DNA of 64,000 nucleotides from Candidatus Methanomethylophilaceae archaeon (GTDB lineage Archaea; Thermoplasmatota; Thermoplasmata; Methanomassiliicoccales; Methanomethylophilaceae). Shown here in pieces: positions 50,802 to 58,338 of this stretch. Positions within the stretch are counted from its first letter, which is position 1. Every line of letters begins with the position of its first letter. The DNA lies in NCBI GenBank assembly GCA_944322255.1, contig CALUOK010000001.1, positions 1 to 64,000 on the forward strand. Direction: 5' to 3'. A program made the position numbers and the translations under genes. The notes beneath the pieces are model-generated. The model was given only the letters and a program-made list of their open reading frames with translations, ran no database searches and had not been told where the DNA came from.

Positions 50802-52528
50802 TCCCCACCTCCGGCGTAGGACTGGGTGGCGTGGATCTCCCGGTATATCTCGCAGGTCTCCAGCAACTCCTCGTGGGTGCCCTGCTGGACCACGCGGCCC
50901 TTGTCCATGACGACGATGCTGTCCGCATCGCGGATGGTGCTGATCTTCTGGGCGACCATTATGACGGTCTTCCCCTCCAGGCGCCTGCGGATGTTCTCCC
51001 TGACCGTCCTCTCCGTCTTGGCGTCCAGGGCGGAGAAGCAGTCGTCGAATACGTAGACGTCTGCGTCCCTGCAGATGGTCCTCGCCAGGGACAGCCTCTG
51101 CTTCTGGCCGCCGGAGACGTTCATGCCCCCTCTGGCCATCACGGTGTCCAGGCCTTCGGGCATCCTCTCCAGGACCTCCGAGAACATCGTGAGCCTGCAG
51201 GCCTCCTCGGCCTCCTCCCTGGAGACGTCGGAGCCCATGGCGATGTTGGCGTAGACCGTGTCCTCCAGCACCATCGTGCGCTGGCTGGCGTAGGCGATCC
51301 TGGACCTGAGGTCGGAGATGTCCATGTCACGGACGTCCACGCCGCCGAACAGAATCCTCCCGCCGGTGGGGTCGAACAGCCTCGGGACCATCTGCACCAG
51401 GGTGCTCTTGCCGGAGCCGGTGGCCCCGATTATGGCGGTGGTCGCGCCGCGTCTGATGGTCACGTCTATGTCGGAGACGGCGTCCTTGGCCGCCCCGGCG
51501 TATCCGAAGGACACGTCGTCGAACACGACGGCGGCGTCGGAGTCCGCCGAGGGGGAGACCTCCTTCGGGTCGTTCACCACCGTGGGATCGTAGTAGATGA
51601 CCTCCTCCAGCCTGGCCGTGGACACCACGGTCTTGGGCAGGGTGGTGACGATGAACGGCACGATGGCCAGGCAGCTGATGAAGTATGTGACGTACTGGAA
51701 GAACAGGATCATGTCGGAGATGGTGACCAGCCTCTCCTGCAGCTCCACCGAGCCCAGGTAGTAGATCAGGAGCACGGCCAGGTTCATGATCATGAGGGCG
51801 ATGGGCGTGAGGTAGCAGATCTTCAGCGCCGCCTTCGTGGAGTCGTCGCGGAACTCCTCGTTCAGGTCGTTGAACCTGTCGATCTCGTACTGCTGCCTCC
51901 CGAACGCCCTGATGGTGCGGGCGCCCTCGGCCTTCTCCCTCACGAGGGTGTTCAGGGTGTCCAGCTCCTTCTGGACCTCGTTGAACATGGGCATGCTCTG
52001 GCGGCTCTTCAGCACCATCATGGATATGGTGACGACGAACGCCACCACCAACACGGCGCACAGGGTCAGGTTGATCATGGCGGCGGCGATGACCACGGCC
52101 ACGATGACTATCGGCACCAGGAGGGCGTTCCTCAGGGCGTTGAGCATGAAGATCTGGATGCGGGTGGTGTCCGCCGTCAGGCGGGTCATCAGCGTGGACC
52201 CGCCGAACCTGCTGAAGTCCTTCTGGGAGAACGTCATGATCCTCCTGAACAGGTCCCTGCGAACGTCGCAGGTGACGCTGGCGCTCAGGTACGCGCTGAG
52301 GTACGAGACCAGGACTATCGACAGCCCGTACATCAGGGTCATGGCGATCATCCTGATCCCCGCGTCCCTGATGAAGTCCATGTCCTGGTTCGCCACCCCT
52401 CCGTTCAGGATGTCGTGGGTCTCGGACAGCACCTGCAGCTGCAGGTACACCTGGAGCACCACGAACACCATCAGGACGGCAATCTGCTTCCAGTAGGGTG
52501 CGACGTAGTCCTTGAGGAAGCGCCTCAT
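50798..52528 (-). CDS. ABC exporter half, ATPase fused to membrane domain (subunit 1)
   Basis: The 576-residue protein has six membrane helices, then Walker A GATGSGKST, a standard signature VSGGQKQRLSLART, and Walker B VYVFDDCFSALD in which the catalytic Glu is Asp. The pair therefore has one full and one degenerate ATP site, the usual mark of heterodimeric exporters such as TM287/288. The switch region VAQKIST also lacks the usual histidine. It lies 37 bp after the ATP-grasp gene in the same operon. Confidence 0.92.
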   Translation of the reverse strand: MRRFLKDYVAPYWKQIAVLMVFVVLQVYLQLQVLSETHDILNGGVANQDMDFIRDAGIRMIAMTLMYGLSIVLVSYLSAYLSASVTCDVRRDLFRRIMTFSQKDFSRFGGSTLMTRLTADTTRIQIFMLNALRNALLVPIVIVAVVIAAAMINLTLCAVLVVAFVVTISMMVLKSRQSMPMFNEVQKELDTLNTLVREKAEGARTIRAFGRQQYEIDRFNDLNEEFRDDSTKAALKICYLTPIALMIMNLAVLLIYYLGSVELQERLVTISDMILFFQYVTYFISCLAIVPFIVTTLPKTVVSTARLEEVIYYDPTVVNDPKEVSPSADSDAAVVFDDVSFGYAGAAKDAVSDIDVTIRRGATTAIIGATGSGKSTLVQMVPRLFDPTGGRILFGGVDVRDMDISDLRSRIAYASQRTMVLEDTVYANIAMGSDVSREEAEEACRLTMFSEVLERMPEGLDTVMARGGMNVSGGQKQRLSLARTICRDADVYVFDDCFSALDAKTERTVRENIRRRLEGKTVIMVAQKISTIRDADSIVVMDKGRVVQQGTHEELLETCEIYREIHATQSYAGGGE

Positions 52529-52565
52529 CGCTCCGGCCTCCCTTTTCGGTCCCTTGTGTAGGGGG

Positions 52566-53489
52566 TCATATCAGGCCTTCCCTGTGGAGGATCTTCCTGG
52601 GCATGGAGAAGAAGCGGCGGACAAGCTCCTCGTCCCCCTCCTTCTGGGCCTTGAACACGTAGGAGATCCCGGGGACGGAGTTCACCTCGCACAGGTAGAA
52701 CTCGCCCTCCTCCTCGCCGAACAGGTAGTCGATGCTGCCGGTCTTCAGCCCGAAGGCGTCGGCCAGCCTGATGGACTGGTCGATGAGCTCCTGCGGGGGC
52801 TGGTACGGCTCTATGTACCCGCCCTGGTGGAGGTTGGACTTGAAGTCCTTGTCGTTGTGCCTGACGAACGCGTACACGAGCTCGCCGGCTCCGACAACGA
52901 CCCTGAGGTCCCTGCCCTTGGAGGAGGGTATCGCCCTCTGGACGAGGACCTGGTCCCCGAACGGGGCCGCGGTCAGCATGTCCAGTATGCTCTTCAGCTC
53001 ATCCCTGTCCTCCACCAGGCAGACGCCGCGCCCCTGGTAACCGTGCATGACCTTCATGACCAGAGGGAACCCGATCCTCTCCTCGATGGAGTCGATGGTG
53101 GTGTTCTCCCCGACCAGCATGGTGTCGGGTATCTTCAGCTCCGGGACCGCCTGCTTGGCGATCTGGAAGGAGTAGAGCTTGTCCCCCGCCTTCTCCACGG
53201 CGTCGTAGGTGTTGATGCACGGGACCCCCAGGGTCTCGAACATGCGGAGCACCGCCTTCAGCTGGTACGTGTCGCGCTCCTCGGTGGTCATTATGAACAC
53301 GAAGTCCGGGCAGTCGACCATCTCCCCGCGTATGCGGACGTGTCCGTCGAAGCGGTCCATCGCCACGACCTCTATGTCGTTGTAGTCGACGAAGTCCACG
53401 TCAAGGCCCTGGCTGGAGAACAGCGTCCTGGCCATCTCGAACTCCTTCATGAACTGGGAGTAGTCCCCTGTGATCATCAATCCCTTCAT
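52566..53489 (-). CDS. RimK-like ATP-grasp ligase, copy 2
   Basis: The 307-residue protein is an ATP-grasp amide ligase of the RimK type, which uses ATP to make an acyl phosphate and couples it to an amine. Motifs are IGFPLVMKVMHGYQGRGVCLVE, FGDQVLVQRAIPSSKGRDLRV, the loop KSNLHQGGYIEPYQP, and EFYLCEVNSVPG with the metal-binding Glu and Asn. The N-terminal 100 residues form the preATP domain. The start at 53489 overlaps the GH3 gene stop by 4 bp (ATGA). Sequence similarity to the other ATP-grasp gene (55204-56115) is obvious but far from identical. Confidence 0.9.
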   Translation of the reverse strand: MKGLMITGDYSQFMKEFEMARTLFSSQGLDVDFVDYNDIEVVAMDRFDGHVRIRGEMVDCPDFVFIMTTEERDTYQLKAVLRMFETLGVPCINTYDAVEKAGDKLYSFQIAKQAVPELKIPDTMLVGENTTIDSIEERIGFPLVMKVMHGYQGRGVCLVEDRDELKSILDMLTAAPFGDQVLVQRAIPSSKGRDLRVVVGAGELVYAFVRHNDKDFKSNLHQGGYIEPYQPPQELIDQSIRLADAFGLKTGSIDYLFGEEEGEFYLCEVNSVPGISYVFKAQKEGDEELVRRFFSMPRKILHREGLI

Positions 53490-55207
53490 TCCGATGCCTC
53501 CTCTCCTATGATCCATTTGTCCTCGGGCGGGTCCCTGATCCTCGTGTCCAGCTTGACCTGCGAGCGCGGCGCCCCCTCGGATTCGCGTCTGTCGTAAAGG
53601 CTGTCCTGCCATCCGCTCCTCATGAGATGGATCTCAGGACGGTTGAGTGAACCGAGCTTGCGGTTCCTGTCGTAGAGCTCGAACGTCCCCCTCATCGCCG
53701 AGTCCAGCGACCCTGACCAGGCGTCCATGTCCACGGGGCCGTGTCCGGGCTCCAGCTCCACGTACACGTCGTAGCGCTGTGCGGGGACGTTCTCGTAGAT
53801 CTGCACCTGCTTCGCCGTCAGGCCGGCGGATGACGCGGTGGACACCACGACATCCAGCACCCTCGGTGCGGGCAGTTTCTCCTGGGCGATGTTCAGGATC
53901 TCCCTGGATTTGGTCACGAACTCGATGTCCGGCGTGTCGCCGACGAATCCCCTGACCTTCACTATGTCGTGGATCATGTAGCGGTACAGACCGCCGTAGT
54001 TGGTCAGGAGCAGCTCGTACTCGCGGCCCTCCTCCAGCTGGTCGGCGGTCAGCGGCTCGCCCCCCTCGACGGGGACGAACTCGTAAAAGACGGACATGGT
54101 GGCCAGGGTCCCGTAGCCGCACTCCGGGTCGTGGGGGATGCTGATCTTCGCCTCGCTGGCGCCGTATCCGATGTCGTAGTAGACGGTGTTCTCCGGAAGG
54201 AGCGGCCTCACCTTGGCCACGTTGACCCCGACGGATCCCGACAGCCAGAACCTGGCGGACACCAGGTTGGGCCAGTAGCTGCGGGGGATGAAGTTCTCCC
54301 TTCCGGAGTCCAGGATGGCCTGCAGCTCCGCCGCCCTCTCCAGGTGCGGGGACATGTGCCCCTCCGCGGTCCTGCGCTCCGATTCCGACAGCTTCAGGTC
54401 AGCTCTTACGGTCCCGTCCCTCATGTCGCGGATGATCTCCTCGGCGTGCTCCATGGCGTAGCATATCCTGGCGTACAGGCGGGCCGCGTTGTTTGACGTG
54501 ACGATCATGACGTCGTCGTGCATCAGCGCGAAGAGCATGGTCAGGTACATGGTGGCCTCCCCGTCGGCAAGTCCCATGAACTCGCTGGGGTAGGCCAGGC
54601 CCTTGGAGAACGAGGACGACTCGAACGTCTTGCCGGAGGCGAACCCCACGTCTATGCCGCCGGAAGTCTTCCTGTCCGGTATGGCGGAGGTCACGGAGTA
54701 GTAGTGGAAGTTGTCCGCGAACTGCTGGGGGGTCGTCGTCCTGGGGTCCAGGCCCTTCGATCTGATCATCCCGATCACGGACTCGGACGCCATCATGCTC
54801 CTGACCAGGTCCCTGGTCATGTACGCGTTCCTGATCTTGTTGACGGCGTTCTTGGCGTCCCTGCTGACGTCCCCCTCCGGGATGAGCTTCGCCTTCCCGG
54901 TGGTCCCGGATGTGGATATGAAGTAGTCTGTGGGGCCGTGGAAGAGGACGTCTGACTCCCCGTCCGCCATCCTGTCGATGTAGCCGGAGAGGTCCTCGTA
55001 CTCGTTTATCGGAACCGCCCTGCGGAAGTCCTCCAATGTGCGGATCCCGGAGAAACCGTGGTCGCGTCCGTAGGCGCTGTCCCTGGCCGCCTCGACTATC
55101 CCCATCAGGACGGCCTCCTGTGTGCCCCTGCAGTCGGAGCACATCCCCTCCCATCTGGCCAGGGCGTCGCGGTCGCCCAGCGACAGTATCTCCTCGTGCG
55201 GCCTCAA
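53486..55207 (-). CDS. GH3-like acyl-acid amide synthetase, copy 1
   Basis: The 573-residue protein has the GH3 motifs: ATP loop YFISTSGTTGKAKLIPEG, YDIGYGASEAKI (motif 2), FYEFVPVEGG and YRYMIHDIVKV (motif 3). A TTG start at 55207 overlaps the upstream ATP-grasp stop (TTGA) and gives the N-terminus RPHEEILSLGDRDALARWE; a longer frame exists but overlaps the ATP-grasp gene. It is the second gene of the operon. Plant GH3 enzymes conjugate jasmonate or auxin to amino acids; archaeal members have no known substrate. Confidence 0.87.
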   Translation of the reverse strand: MRPHEEILSLGDRDALARWEGMCSDCRGTQEAVLMGIVEAARDSAYGRDHGFSGIRTLEDFRRAVPINEYEDLSGYIDRMADGESDVLFHGPTDYFISTSGTTGKAKLIPEGDVSRDAKNAVNKIRNAYMTRDLVRSMMASESVIGMIRSKGLDPRTTTPQQFADNFHYYSVTSAIPDRKTSGGIDVGFASGKTFESSSFSKGLAYPSEFMGLADGEATMYLTMLFALMHDDVMIVTSNNAARLYARICYAMEHAEEIIRDMRDGTVRADLKLSESERRTAEGHMSPHLERAAELQAILDSGRENFIPRSYWPNLVSARFWLSGSVGVNVAKVRPLLPENTVYYDIGYGASEAKISIPHDPECGYGTLATMSVFYEFVPVEGGEPLTADQLEEGREYELLLTNYGGLYRYMIHDIVKVRGFVGDTPDIEFVTKSREILNIAQEKLPAPRVLDVVVSTASSAGLTAKQVQIYENVPAQRYDVYVELEPGHGPVDMDAWSGSLDSAMRGTFELYDRNRKLGSLNRPEIHLMRSGWQDSLYDRRESEGAPRSQVKLDTRIRDPPEDKWIIGEEASE

Positions 55208-56115
55208 CGGACCATCTCCAGGAGCCTCTTCATGCCGTCCAGGTAGCGCTTGGACACGTCGCCCCTCATGTCGTTCATCAGATAGAGGAGGCCGATGGAG
55301 GAGTTGGCCTCGCACAGGTAGAACTCGTTCTCCTTCTCTCCGAACAGGAAGTCCACGCTGCCCATCCTCATGCCGATGGCATTGGCCAGGCGGACGGCGG
55401 CGTCCTTCAGGTGCTCCGGCGGGTCGAACTCCTCGACGTGGCCGCCCTGGTGGACGTTGGACGTGAAGCTGCCGGGGTTCACGCGCACCAGCGCGTCCAC
55501 GACCTGTCCGCCCAGCACGATCAGGCGCAGGTCCCTGCCCTTGGAGGACATGATGGCCTCCTGGGCGATTAGCTGGTCCCCGAACGGGGCCCCGTTGACG
55601 AGCTTGAGGATGCTCCTCAGCTCCTTCTCCGACTCGGCCAGGGTGATCCCCACGCCTCCCTCTCCGTGGAGGACCTTGAGGACCACCGGGTACCCGACCT
55701 CCCTGCCGATGGCCTCCGGGTCCATGCCCGGGGTCACCAGGATCGTCTTGGGCATCCTCACCTCGGGGATGACCGTGCTTGCGACCTGGAACGTCAGCAG
55801 CTTGTCGGATGTGATGTCCTTGCAGGACGCGGGGTTGATGCAGAGCACCCCCCTGTCCTCAAGCATGCGCAGGAGGGATTTGAGGCGGTACGACTCCGCC
55901 GTGTCCAGCCCGAAGGCCCTGACCGACACGAAGTCCGGGAGAGGCACGCGCTCGCCGTTGGTCAGGAGCATCGTGCCGTCGTCGTCCCCCACCGTCGTGA
56001 CGATGTCCTCGAAGAACATCGGCTCGATCTCGATGCCCGTGAGGGACCTCATCATGGCGACCTCCTTGTCCACGTCGGCCCTCCTCCTGTTGACCAGATA
56101 CACTCCTCTTACCAT
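55204..56115 (-). CDS. RimK-like ATP-grasp ligase, copy 1
   Basis: This 303-residue ATP-grasp ligase is the first gene of the operon. It has YPVVLKVLHGEGGVGITLAE, FGDQLIAQEAIMSSKGRDLRL, the TSNVHQGGHVEEFDPP loop, and NEFYLCEANSSIGLLYL, in which the usual metal-binding Asn of the N-x-S-x-G motif is kept. A strong ribosome site (AGGAGGCG) lies before the ATG at 56115, which makes the 31 extra residues of the longer frame unlikely. The stop overlaps the TTG start of the GH3-like gene. Confidence 0.9.
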   Translation of the reverse strand: MVRGVYLVNRRRADVDKEVAMMRSLTGIEIEPMFFEDIVTTVGDDDGTMLLTNGERVPLPDFVSVRAFGLDTAESYRLKSLLRMLEDRGVLCINPASCKDITSDKLLTFQVASTVIPEVRMPKTILVTPGMDPEAIGREVGYPVVLKVLHGEGGVGITLAESEKELRSILKLVNGAPFGDQLIAQEAIMSSKGRDLRLIVLGGQVVDALVRVNPGSFTSNVHQGGHVEEFDPPEHLKDAAVRLANAIGMRMGSVDFLFGEKENEFYLCEANSSIGLLYLMNDMRGDVSKRYLDGMKRLLEMVR

Positions 56116-56351
56116 CTCGTCGCCTCCTGTTTTGAAAACCATGTGAATCGCGTGATGCCTCCCGCCCCGTGCATCCTCCGGATGGGACCCTCTGCATGGT
56201 CGTCCCATCGGTGCCGGTCGCAGGGTTCGAAGGTCCGTTCGTAAGGTCAGCCTCCCTCATCACGTCTCGCGGCGATGTCCAAAACCCGTGTACCCGAAGG
56301 CCCCATGGCCACCGGTCGACGCTTGGACCACCGTCCGACATGTATCTGTAT

Positions 56352-56361
56352 CCAAAATAAA
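56352..56361 (-). promoter_or_regulatory. TATA box of the ligase/exporter operon
   Basis: Read on the minus strand the sequence is cttttatttt, the only TATA-like box in the 269-bp spacer upstream of the operon. Transcription should start near 56335, giving a leader of about 220 nt before the ATG at 56115. No gene that I trust is in this leader; the open frame from an ATG at 56341 runs into the ATP-grasp gene in another frame. Confidence 0.5.
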
Positions 56362-56384
56362 AGAGGATACGGGGACCGTCCGGT

Positions 56385-56768
56385 TCACTGGGACTCGCAT
56401 CTCTTGCGCCTGCGGATCTCAAGCGTCTTGCCTATGACGAGGACTATGGCCAGGGTGGCCAGCGGTATGAACGCGTCGGTGACGTCGCCGAGGAGCCAGT
56501 ATGCGACGACGAGGCCGATGATCCCGAACACCCCGAAGCGCTTCAGTATCCCTCCGGCACCCAGGAGGACGATGAATCCGATGATTATGAGCCATACCAG
56601 CAGGTTCACTATGAACTCCGAGGACAGCGTCAGGAACGTCGTGTCCCCGACCACGTCCTCTATGTACTTCTGGACCACCGTGTCCACGAACATCGGCACG
56701 GCTATGACCAGTATCAGGGTCATCAGAAGCCCCGCGATGAAGGATCCTGCCGCTTTCTTCGCTCCCAT
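56385..56768 (-). CDS. Small four-helix membrane protein
   Basis: The 127-residue protein has four membrane helices (FIAGLLMTLILVIAVPMFV, IVNLLVWLIIIGFIVLLGAGG, FGVFGIIGLVVAYWLLG, FIPLATLAIVLVIG) and a basic tail (RRRKRCESQ). I do not recognise the family. It lies upstream of the ligase/exporter operon on the same strand, with a TATA-like box for that operon just after its stop, so it could be read into the operon or be separate. Confidence 0.7.
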   Translation of the reverse strand: MGAKKAAGSFIAGLLMTLILVIAVPMFVDTVVQKYIEDVVGDTTFLTLSSEFIVNLLVWLIIIGFIVLLGAGGILKRFGVFGIIGLVVAYWLLGDVTDAFIPLATLAIVLVIGKTLEIRRRKRCESQ

Positions 56769-56854
56769 CGGCCCTGCATGTTCATACTGCTCTTAACGGT
56801 TGCCCGGAAGCGTCCTCCGATTCGGTTATAGGGATGGACGGTCTCACCTGTCCC

Positions 56855-57484
56855 ATGGCAGACGCGGCTTACGAGGCCATGAGCAAGGCGAAGAGGCAGG
56901 CGGAGAGCGGGAACCCCCAGGGGGCGGTGGACACGCTGGAGGAGTACCTCAGGACGGACCCCCACAACACCAAGCCCAGGCTCCTCCTGGCGGACATCAT
57001 AATCCACAAGCTGGACGACATGAAGTACGGCATGATGCAGCTGGACGCCATCCTCGACCTGGAGCCCGACAACGTGGACGCCCTCAAGGCCGCAGTCACT
57101 GTGCTCTCCAAGTACAAGAAGTACAACAGGGAGACGGACGAGAAGTTCCAGAGGATCCTGGAGCTGGAGCCGTCGGCGGAGATGTACAACCAGTACGCCA
57201 GGTTCCTGAGGCACCAGATCACCGACTTCCAGCGCTCCCGCGAGTACTACGAGAAGGCCATCTCCATGGACCCCAAGAACTACGACTACCACCTGAACTA
57301 CACCGTCCTGCTGCTCAATGACGTGAAGGACTACGTCAAGGCCAAGGAGGAGTTGGAGTACCTGATGTCTGTGAAGCCCGGGGACGCCAACCTCAGGAAG
57401 AACTACGACAAGCTCATGAGGGAGAAGTTCGACAGGGACGGCAACCTCAAGAAGAAGGGCCTGATGGGCAAGCTCAGGCGCTGA
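56855..57484 (+). CDS. Tetratricopeptide-repeat protein
   Basis: The 209-residue protein consists mostly of TPR-type helix pairs: QGAVDTLEEYLRTDPHNTKP, DAILDLEPDNVDALKAAVTV, KFQRILELEPSAEMYNQYARF, YYEKAISMDPKNYDYHLNYT and EELEYLMSVKPGDANLRKNY, ending in a basic tail. TPRs mediate protein contacts; the partner is unknown. A TATA-like ggttatag at 56823-56830 favours the ATG at 56855 over the one at 56834. Confidence 0.85.
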   Translation: MADAAYEAMSKAKRQAESGNPQGAVDTLEEYLRTDPHNTKPRLLLADIIIHKLDDMKYGMMQLDAILDLEPDNVDALKAAVTVLSKYKKYNRETDEKFQRILELEPSAEMYNQYARFLRHQITDFQRSREYYEKAISMDPKNYDYHLNYTVLLLNDVKDYVKAKEELEYLMSVKPGDANLRKNYDKLMREKFDRDGNLKKKGLMGKLRR

Positions 57485-57496
57485 TCCCAGTATTTA

Positions 57497-57526
57497 AGGG
57501 GAGCCTGTCTCTTTTTAGGCTCCCCT
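57497..57526 (+). terminator. Hairpin after the TPR gene
   Basis: AGGGGAGCCT pairs with AGGCTCCCCT (10 bp) around a T-rich loop, 12 bp after the stop codon. Confidence 0.7.
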
Positions 57527-57626
57527 ACTATTGATATTTAAATCTTGTTAACGCGCGTAGAGAAAAATAACGGCGTTGAATAGCGTTATATACCTTCCCG
57601 ACATAGTACGTTCCAGAGGTTGAATC

Positions 57627-58166
57627 ATGGAACTCAAAGGATCCAAAACCGAAGCCAACCTGCAGGCCGCCTTCGCTGGCGAGTCCATGGCCAGGAACAA
57701 GTACACCTACTACGCCTCCCAGGCCAAGAAAGAGGGATACGAGCAGATCGCCGACATCTTCCTCGAGACCGCCGAGAACGAGAAGGAGCACGCCAAGCTG
57801 TGGTTCAAGGCTCTCCACGACAACAAGGTCCCCAAGACCATCGAGAACCTGAAGGACGCCGCATCCGGAGAGAACTACGAGTACACCACCATGTACAAGG
57901 AGTTCGCCGAGACCGCCAGGGAGGAGGGATTCACCGAGATCGCCGCACTCTTCGAGGCCGTCGGCGGAATCGAGAAGACCCACGAGCAGAGGTACCTCGA
58001 CCTCCTGAAGAACATCGAGACCGGTGTCGTCTTCAAGAAGGACAAGGTCACCATGTGGAAATGCCGCAACTGCGGATACATCCACGTCGGAGAGGAGGCC
58101 CCCGCCGTCTGTCCCGTGTGCAAGCACGCCCAGTCCTTCTTCGAGGTCAGGGCCACCAACTGGTGA
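57627..58166 (+). CDS. Rubrerythrin
   Basis: Rubrerythrin is a peroxidase of anaerobes with a di-iron centre and a rubredoxin domain. The 179-residue protein has the two iron-binding helices ([16 protein letters not shown] and [12 protein letters not shown]; then [31 protein letters not shown]) and the C-terminal rubredoxin knuckles [14 protein letters not shown] and [11 protein letters not shown]. Length and motifs are normal. A TATA box (gttatatacc, 57584-57593) precedes it and a strong terminator follows, so it is monocistronic. The codons are strongly biased to C-ending forms, fitting high expression. Confidence 0.96.
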   Translation: MELKGSKTEANLQAAFAGESMARNKYTYYASQAKKEGYEQIADIFLETAENEKEHAKLWFKALHDNKVPKTIENLKDAASGENYEYTTMYKEFAETAREEGFTEIAALFEAVGGIEKTHEQRYLDLLKNIETGVVFKKDKVTMWKCRNCGYIHVGEEAPAVCPVCKHAQSFFEVRATNW

Positions 58167-58180
58167 TAGTCAAACTCCAA

Positions 58181-58200
58181 GGCCCGTCTCCGGACGGGCC
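58181..58200 (+). terminator. Hairpin after rubrerythrin
   Basis: GGCCCGTC-TCCG-GACGGGCC is a perfect 8-bp stem, 14 bp after the stop, followed by a T-rich stretch. Confidence 0.7.
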
Positions 58201-58338
58201 ACCAACCCGTTTTCCTCTCTGTTCTCCCACCGATCGGGATGCTTCGTGATTCGCGGAACAATTCCGATAGTCATTTTAAATGCCTTTAAGCCGATACGGT
58301 TTCCAGCAACCATATTGCTGAAATCGTAAAGTGATGGA

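Noticed and set aside
55859-56341. Minus-strand frame in the operon leader, considered as a ribosomal-peptide precursor
   Set aside because: It continues about 250 bp into the ATP-grasp gene out of frame, has no ribosome site and no core-peptide pattern.
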